This document shows, piece after piece, positions 59,501-64,000 of a stretch of DNA of 64,000 nucleotides. Position 1 is the stretch's first letter. Each line of letters opens with the position of its first letter. The stretch spans positions 551,739-615,738 of the forward strand of contig KL647296.1 in NCBI GenBank assembly GCA_000727475.1, given 5' to 3'. Under the pieces are notes generated by a model, which saw only the letters and a list, made by a program, of their open reading frames with translations, searched no databases and had not been told where the DNA came from. The position numbers and the translations under genes were made by a program. The stretch is from Sarcocystis neurona. Taxonomy: Eukaryota; Apicomplexa; Conoidasida; Eucoccidiorida; Sarcocystidae.

Positions 59501-62500
59501 CTTCCTCGTTCCTTGTCCTTCTGCGTTGAATTCTGCCGGTGCTCTCACCTGTTCCGGCGTTTCTCCTTCTTCAGTTCTGACGTGCAGAGTCTGCTGCTCC
59601 GTGCCTGTTGCTGCTGCTGCGGCTCTCCTCTTCTTCCCTTGTTGCAGCGTCCTCGCGGTGCTTCTTCTTGTCCGGCGCTTTCGCTGCTGTTCCTGCTGCT
59701 GCGGCTACGTCCCAAGCAAGCGTTGGTTTCTCTTCCGCCTGTGCATCTCAAGAAGGCTTCTTTCGTCTTTCATCTGCACACTCAAAGTTTGTTCTTTCTT
59801 CCGTCTGCCCGTCGCAAGAAAGCTGTGTCATCTCCTTTACTGCCGTCCACCTATCTGCTGTTGCAGGAGCTGGTTCTTTTCTCTGTTGAGACTGGGCGGC
59901 TGCTCATGTATTGCTTGCGCTTCGTATCAACCGTCATTTTCTACCTTTTATTCTTTAACATTTACTCCTCTTCTCGCTTCTGCTGGTCCCTCTTCTCCAT
60001 TTGCTTCCGTTCCGCGTGTCCCTCCTATTTTATCCTCCGTCCGCATTTTCTCCGGTCCGCTCTCTCCATACGTGCTGTTGACTTCCTCCTACTTTTTATT
60101 TTCTCGTTTCTCTCGCTCTCTTCTCCGGGGCCCTTTCCTGCATTCGCATTCCACGTTATGTGCCATTCTCCTCTCCCACGTGGAACTTCTCTTCGCGTTT
60201 CTCCCCTCTTCACGTCTTCCTCACTTCTCCTGCGCTTCTTTCTGTATATTTTAAAAAGGAAAACATAGGCGCGGACAGTCTAATGTTTGCTCGCGGAGCC
60301 TTCTGGGATCCCTCCATCTTCTTAGAAAGTCCTACCAGCAAAAGACGCTTCCCTTCTTCTTCTCCTTCTTCGTCCCTCTCTTCTTCTTGTTCGTCGTCGA
60401 GTCCGTCCGCAGGCTTCGACGCGTCGCCTTCCCCCGATGGCGCAGTGGCCCCCAGCAGCAGCAACAGCAACAGCAACAGCAGAACAAGTAGCAGGAGGAG
60501 AAGAAGCAGCAGCAGCAGCGAACGGGAAGAGAAATTCTTCTACATCCCTCCTGCCGGTGCTGCATCAGAAATAGGAGGAGAAGAAACTGCAACGAAGGAC
60601 TCTTCGTCTTCTCCTCCTTCCTCTGCTGGACGACTGCGGTGCACGCGCGACGTCATGACCGAGTTTGTCAAGCATGTACGCCCCCGCAGCTGCTGCTGCT
60701 GCCCGTTCTCTCACGTTGCGTCCTCTCTGCACGTCTCTGTCTCGTCTTTCTCCTCCTCCCTCCGCTATCTTTTCCTCTCTTTTTTTTTCTCTCTATCTTT
60801 GAATGACTGCTGCTGCAGAAGCTCGCCGGCCAGAAGACGCGTAGACAGACAGAGCCTGCAAGCTGGACTCTCCCTCTCTCTTAGTAGCTGTACGCATGCA
60901 AGCTGCTGCTGAATTCGTTTGTGTACACAAGCGCGCGTGAATGTCGCCCGGAGCTGCTGCAGGGACAAGAACAAAAAGCCAATTGCTGCCCGAACTGGCC
61001 AGGACTTCTCAACATGTGCCAGGTGTTGCTCGTATTTATCCACATATATATATATATATATATATAGCTGTTTTAGGAGCAGCAGCTGCCTGAGCTGGCC
61101 AGTGTGTCGCAAGATGTTGCAGCAGATATTCACTTCTATTTGCCCATATATATATATATATATATGTGAAGCTGCGGTAGGGGAAGCAGCTGCTGAACGT
61201 CTGTGTGAGTTTTCCTGGCCAGCTCGTGTGGAGGCTGATCCTTTGCTGTGGGCAGTAAACGCCGTTTTTCCTCGTTATGCAAGCAAGCCAACAGGTAGCC
61301 TTCCTTCTCATTGTTCAGAGATTCGATTAGTGCGTGTGTCTCGACGTTTTTGAGTCCGCGCGTATCTCTGCTGCTGCGTGCGCCGTGCCCGCGTGTATGT
61401 GGGGTATGTGGGGCTGGGTCTCCTTGCAGGCGGTTGCGTGCGGCTCGCCATATCAGTCGACCAAATTCGTCCTGCAAGGGATGGGTGCGCACGTAAGTCA
61501 TCGCGCGTCCTTTTCTCTCCGATTAAGATAGTTTCTTCCTTTTCCTTTCCTCCCTCTCTCTCTTTCTCATCTGTCTACCTCGTGCTTCTGTGAAGAGAAG
61601 TAGTCTTTCTCGAAGAGGCCAGGATTTCTCTTCGTGGGCAGGCGACGCGGAGACGTTTCTGCCCGCGGGTTCTGCATGCGTCTGCTGCGTCGACGCACCT
61701 TCTCTGACGACAAGCTCCTCTTTGAGCCGGAGGAAAATTTGGTGTCGGCAGACAGCCGAGAATCTCGGCTCAGACACAGAAGTGCGTAGGAGTTGCCTGC
61801 GCGGCACTTCTTACTAATGTCCTACGCGCGGGGAGGTGGCGGCACTTCCCGTCCCCGTTCCCCGCGCAGGGACGTCTGCTGGCAAAGGCTGCAACTCCTG
61901 CTGGTTTGCTGTTTGTGGAAGAAGCGTCTTCTCGCAGCAGCAGAAGTCTCAAGCCACGACAGCAGCTCCTTCTCTCTGTCGCGTCGCTGCTTCTCGTTCT
62001 TCTCAGTCTGCTGCTGTGGCGACATTTGCGGGCCGTGTCTTAGGTGGTGCTGTAGCGGCAGCAGCAGTAGGCACAACAACAAGAATTGCAGTGTATATAA
62101 TCTATGTATACACGTGCATACGAAAGGAGAGAGAAACGAATGTACGTGCTTAGGCTAGATATATGTGGTACGTGCTTCGTTTTTCGCTTCTTTTTGCCAC
62201 AGCAGCGTTCCCGTTTGATCGTCGCACAATCGGCGAGCCGCGTAGTCTCCCCTCTCTTCCCGCTTATCTTTCGTCTTCTTCTTCGTCGTCTTCGTAGCTG
62301 CTCTACTTCTTCTTCCTTCCCTTGGAGCTCGCGCTGAGTCACAAGGTTCCACACACTGTTGGGCGTGACTGCGTATTGCAAAATTTTGCTGCTTGCCGGC
62401 GAGGACAGCAGAGGTTGTTCGTCGGAAGGATCACGCCCGCATCCTGCTGCTGCTTTTTCTTCTTCGTTCTCTTCATCAGCATGCCTTTCTTTGTTGTCGC

Positions 62501-62995
62501 TGCGCGCTTTCTCATGGATTCTTGCGCGAGTTCATTTTTCTTCCTGGCACCTGTGCATGCGCCGCTTTTCGCCGCGTCTCCCTTTTTGTGCGGACGTTTT
62601 CCGTCTCATTTCTTCTGGGTTTTCTCGACTGCTTTGTGGGTGGGCGCACGCAGAGCAGCAGCTGCAAGGAGTTGAAGAACGCAGTGGGCACTGCGCGTTC
62701 GACAGCGGCCTTATGTGACCTCTTTTCCCTGAAAGATGCTTACGACAGTCTGCCGCTGCCGCCTGAGGCCCACACGCTGAACTACTACAAACACAAGTTA
62801 GCGTCCTGTGCTGACGTCACCTCTGCTGCCGGCAGGACCGCAGCACCTGCTGCTGCTGCGTCCTCGGAAAGTTCTGCGGCGAGAACTCTTCGTCCGGCTG
62901 CGGCTGCCGATTTTGCTTCTGCTGCGTCGGCAGCCGGTTGCAGGAGACTGCGATTCGCCCGTTTTCTGGGCCTGCTGCAGGAGCAAGAGGATTAG
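44672..62995 (+). CDS. DUS2: tRNA-dihydrouridine synthase, Dus2 type, with long low-complexity N-terminus
   Basis: Dus2 reduces a uridine in the tRNA D-loop (position 20 in yeast and human) using FMN and NADPH. Eleven exons join in phase, all with GT-AG introns: 44672-46964, 48092-48172, 48775-48902, 50439-50485, 52700-52829, 55718-55780, 57167-57214, 59056-59133, 60259-60675, 61430-61492 and 62654-62995 (stop TAG), 1229 codons. Landmarks: [15 protein letters not shown] (FMN site, exon 1); YSEEIID (exon 2); INMGCPK with the catalytic Cys (exon 4); GGMGAALL and the CKIR lysine (exon 5); IAIH (exon 6; Leu follows where Gly is usual); IPVVANGG (exon 8); [13 protein letters not shown] (exon 9). 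Exon 9 carries a ~95-residue Ser/Arg-rich insertion. Before the domain lie Ala, Ser and Gln/Glu repeats and a heptad array. No double-stranded-RNA-binding domain like that of animal DUS2 is visible. Exon 1 may hide an intron near 45270-45420, and the true start is probably left of the gap. Confidence 0.88.
46388..46786 (+). repeat. 19 perfect-length 21-bp repeats encoding a heptad coiled coil
   Basis: Nineteen units of exactly 21 bases read as seven-residue repeats of the form (L/Q/P)-(Q/K)-Q-E-E-x-A within DUS2 exon 1. With Leu or Gln at the first position and Glu/Gln/Lys elsewhere, this predicts a coiled coil of about 133 residues. Units 4-9 resemble units 14-19, giving a higher-order period of ten units (210 bases). 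Confidence 0.92.
47480..48062. repeat. TA/GTAT microsatellites in DUS2 intron 1
   Basis: TATATACATATATATAT near 47480-47518 and further runs at 47640-47660, 47800-47825 and 47920-47975, separated by ACGTATGT-like sequence. Confidence 0.75.
48225..48620. repeat. TA microsatellites in DUS2 intron 2
   Basis: ATATATAT runs at 48245-48290, 48300-48330, 48350-48370 and 48515-48570 fill most of the 602-base intron. Confidence 0.75.
48960..50400. repeat. Microsatellites in DUS2 intron 3
   Basis: TA, GTAT and CATA runs recur through the intron, interrupted by a unique stretch at about 49630-49930. Confidence 0.7.
50161..50268. repeat. Tandem 54-bp duplication in DUS2 intron 3
   Basis: Units 50161-50214 and 50215-50268 both start TGTTGTCTGTATACGAGCCC and are identical apart from the last three or four bases. 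Confidence 0.9.
50590..51430 (-). repeat. CTG island in DUS2 intron 4 (CAG on the antisense strand)
   Basis: CTGCTG/GCTGTT-rich on the + strand, opposite to the CAG orientation of the DUS2 coding exons. It contains an open antisense frame giving Gln/Arg-rich peptides. It could be a non-coding repeat in the intron or an unrelated antisense fragment. Confidence 0.6.
51013..51112. repeat. Five perfect tandem 20-bp repeats
   Basis: Five exact copies of a 20-base unit starting CCTCTCCTGCTGCC, at 51013, 51033, 51053, 51073 and 51093, inside the intron-4 CTG island. Twenty is not a multiple of three, so the array rotates through all reading frames. Confidence 0.95.
51600..52560. repeat. Kilobase polypyrimidine tract in DUS2 intron 4
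   Basis: Nearly pure C/T on the + strand (TTCTTCTTC, CTCTTC, TCCTTTTC words) for about 950 bases, ending shortly before the acceptor of exon 5 at 52699. Confidence 0.85.
53005..53195. repeat. Four tandem copies of a 47-48-bp unit in DUS2 intron 5
   Basis: Copies start with GAAGTG at 53005, 53053, 53100 and 53148. They share GAAGTGC-G followed by TTTGCATATATGTGTGTA-like sequence. Confidence 0.75.
53888..54245. repeat. Degenerate ~80-98-bp tandem repeat in DUS2 intron 5
   Basis: The words TGCTATATCTCTAG, TGCTACGTTTTTATTGTACG, TGCTTTATCTTTAATATACG and CGTCTCTTTTGTATAC start successive diverged copies at about 53892, 53990, 54073 and 54154, each followed by CGTCT(A/C)CGAAT-like and TATACTCACG-like sequence. 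Confidence 0.55.
54610..55020. repeat. Microsatellites and two diverged ~200-bp copies in DUS2 intron 5
   Basis: Two copies near 54617 and 54800 share CGTACGCATATCCG/GTGTATATATG(A/G)CGACGT(A/G)TCT, then CAAAA(G)AAAT and a TA run. Confidence 0.55.
55117..55722 (+). repeat. ~200-bp repeats with the GGTGTACAGACACC motif running into DUS2 exon 6
   Basis: The motif occurs at 55117-55130 (ACGG variant), 55305-55318, 55513-55526 and 55709-55722, spaced 188, 208 and 196 bases. In the last two it follows TGGTTGC. The fourth copy contains the actual exon-6 acceptor: GGTGTACAG, then the exon from 55718. The upstream copies therefore repeat a splice-acceptor-like sequence. Confidence 0.75.
55830..56290. 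repeat. Polypyrimidine tract in DUS2 intron 6
   Basis: TTCTTCTTC/CTTCCG-rich on the + strand, with few purines for about 450 bases. Apparent Ser/Phe/Leu-rich frames are composition artefacts. Confidence 0.75.
56300..56870. repeat. CTAT/CCATCTAT tetranucleotide and TA repeats in DUS2 intron 6
   Basis: CTATCTA, CCATCTA and TATCTATC words fill 56360-56710, then TATATATGTACATGTATA at about 56700-56780. Confidence 0.7.
56885..57166. repeat. Polypyrimidine tract before DUS2 exon 7
   Basis: CTCTTTTTC/TTCCTG-rich sequence leading directly into the TTTTTTCCCCGTTGCAG acceptor of exon 7 at 57166. Confidence 0.75.
57460..58480. repeat. CTCTCT and TA/GTAT microsatellites in DUS2 intron 7
   Basis: TCTCTCTCT at 57470-57540 and 57590-57610; TATATA runs at 57630-57680, 58040-58175 and 58270-58335. 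Confidence 0.75.
58680..59000. repeat. TA/TG microsatellites in DUS2 intron 7
   Basis: GTGTGTGTGT at about 58756-58780, CTATCTGTC words at 58785-58830 and 58920-58950, and a TATATA run at 58860-58880. Confidence 0.75.
59140..60250. repeat. Polypyrimidine-rich DUS2 intron 8 with CTG patches
   Basis: CTTCTTCTC-type tracts over most of 1.1 kb, with CTGCTG patches near 59250, 59410, 59600 and 59680. No purine-rich interruption longer than about 20 bases is seen until the A-rich end before exon 9. Confidence 0.75.
61037..61170. repeat. Two TA runs in a ~100-bp duplicated unit, DUS2 intron 9
   Basis: TATATATATATATA at 61043-61068 and 61145-61165. Each is preceded by ATTTATCCACATA/ATTTGCCCATATA, and CTGGCCAG words recur between and after them, suggesting a diverged tandem unit. 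Confidence 0.6.
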
Positions 62996-64000
62996 CAAAA
63001 AGAGGCGGAGGTGCGTGAGTGATTCTAGTAGTAGCAGCAGCAGCAAAGTGGCAGAAGTACCGTGTAACAACAACAACAACAACCGCAGCAGCAGGATGAA
63101 GAGGAGGGAAGAACAGAAATTTCCGCGCAGCAGCAATAGCAGCAACGAAGACAGGTAGCTGAGGAACAGCAGCAGCCGATACATCGATATTTTCTCCGCA
63201 GCAAGCGCAGCAGCAGCACGCAAGGAAAGAATCTACGATAGACCTGATGGAGAGCGATCTTCTGCTTGACGGGGACGTCCGTGTGTTCTCCACGGGACAC
63301 GGGAGCAGCAGGGCCGAAGACACCACGCGCGAAGACAGCTCCCGCTGATGCTGCTGCGGCTCCTGAGCAGGTCAAGCGGTGGGGCGGGACGCGCAGAACT
63401 CGGAGAGAAAGACACGCAGACCCGGAAAGAGAAAACTGAAGTGCAGAAAGTGCGGATGAAGGGGAAGAAAAAGTGGTTAAAACGGAGGAGGACGAGGAGA
63501 AGAAGAAGATGAAGAAAGGAGCATAGAAAAGAAGAAGTTGGAGAGCAGAAGAGGACAAGGAAGGGGTAACGGAAGAGAAGCTGCGCGAGACAAATGCAAA
63601 AGAAAGGACGAAGAAGAATTGTGTCCCAAGTCAAAAGAGGAAAGCGCTGTTGCAACACGCGTCTACCAGCTTTTCTGGCGCAGAAAAGTCGAATTCCTCC
63701 GTATGTGTGTCCTCGCTCGGGCGTTTGCCCTCTACAGCTGCGTCTTTCACGTGCAGCAAGCGAAGGAAAAAGTAAACTCATCAAGCGTCCGCCGAGAAGA
63801 AAGACCGCATCTATGTCAACTTGTTTATATGTCTGTTCGTCTTTCTGGTTACCTATGCAACCATATATATACACAAAGATATCTATTCATCTCTCTGTCT
63901 GTATACGTATATATAATTATAGACAAGGTAGACACGTACGCCTGTCTATTTGTGCGTACAGTTGGGTATCTCGTCATTCTCACACACCGTATACACACAA
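62996..64000. other. 3' region of DUS2 to window edge
   Basis: CAG/AACAAC-rich on the + strand at 63030-63215, then purine-rich (GAAGAAGAAG) at 63420-63620, with TA near 63860-63915. This is probably 3' UTR and intergenic sequence. No further gene is recognisable before the window ends. Confidence 0.45.

Noticed and set aside
59871..59905. A possible extra DUS2 exon reading [10 protein letters not shown] after a GTTGCAG acceptor
   Set aside because: No donor gives the phase needed for the following exon. Exon 8 to exon 9 (60259) joins in phase 0 and aligns without it.

Overview
The window looks like nuclear DNA from a coccidian apicomplexan, almost certainly an Eimeria species. Three things point there. 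There are many CAG/AGC/GCA trinucleotide islands that read as poly-Ala, poly-Gln and poly-Ser on one strand. There are long TA/GTAT/ACAT microsatellites. The genes have many GT-AG introns, and islands of conserved protein sit inside very long low-complexity stretches. Species level cannot be settled from the sequence. The window contains one 614-base run of Ns, so it is a draft assembly.

Layout. Positions 1-10 kb are repeat-rich, with one unrecognised minus-strand gene (3162-4511) and several CAG islands that may be coding fragments. Positions 10.2-15 kb are repeat-poor with no recognisable gene. Positions 17.6-29.0 kb hold a minus-strand gene for the Gpi1/PIG-Q subunit of the enzyme that starts GPI-anchor synthesis; its conserved membrane segments are separated by very large amino-acid-repeat insertions. 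Positions 30-42 kb are another repeat-poor segment. It has three identical tRNA-Gly(GCC) genes (one minus, two plus), and the two plus-strand copies lie in diverged duplicate blocks.

Positions 42.8-63.0 kb are occupied by a plus-strand gene for a Dus2-type tRNA-dihydrouridine synthase. I could resolve 11 exons whose splice phases all agree. Its introns are unusually rich in tandem repeats, microsatellites and kilobase-scale polypyrimidine tracts. Upstream of the catalytic domain lie a 19-unit heptad repeat and a long poly-Ala region that runs into the N gap. The gap is flanked by an identical 44-bp direct repeat. Overlapping the two copies would put the poly-Ala frame on the left of the gap in frame with the synthase, so the Ns may be an assembly artefact.

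The three recognised functions (GPI anchoring, tRNA modification, tRNA-Gly) are housekeeping roles and do not form a linked system. The most unusual observations are a short palindromic motif, GGTGTACAGACACC, that recurs in introns and at exon edges of both large genes, and the size and placement of the amino-acid-repeat insertions.
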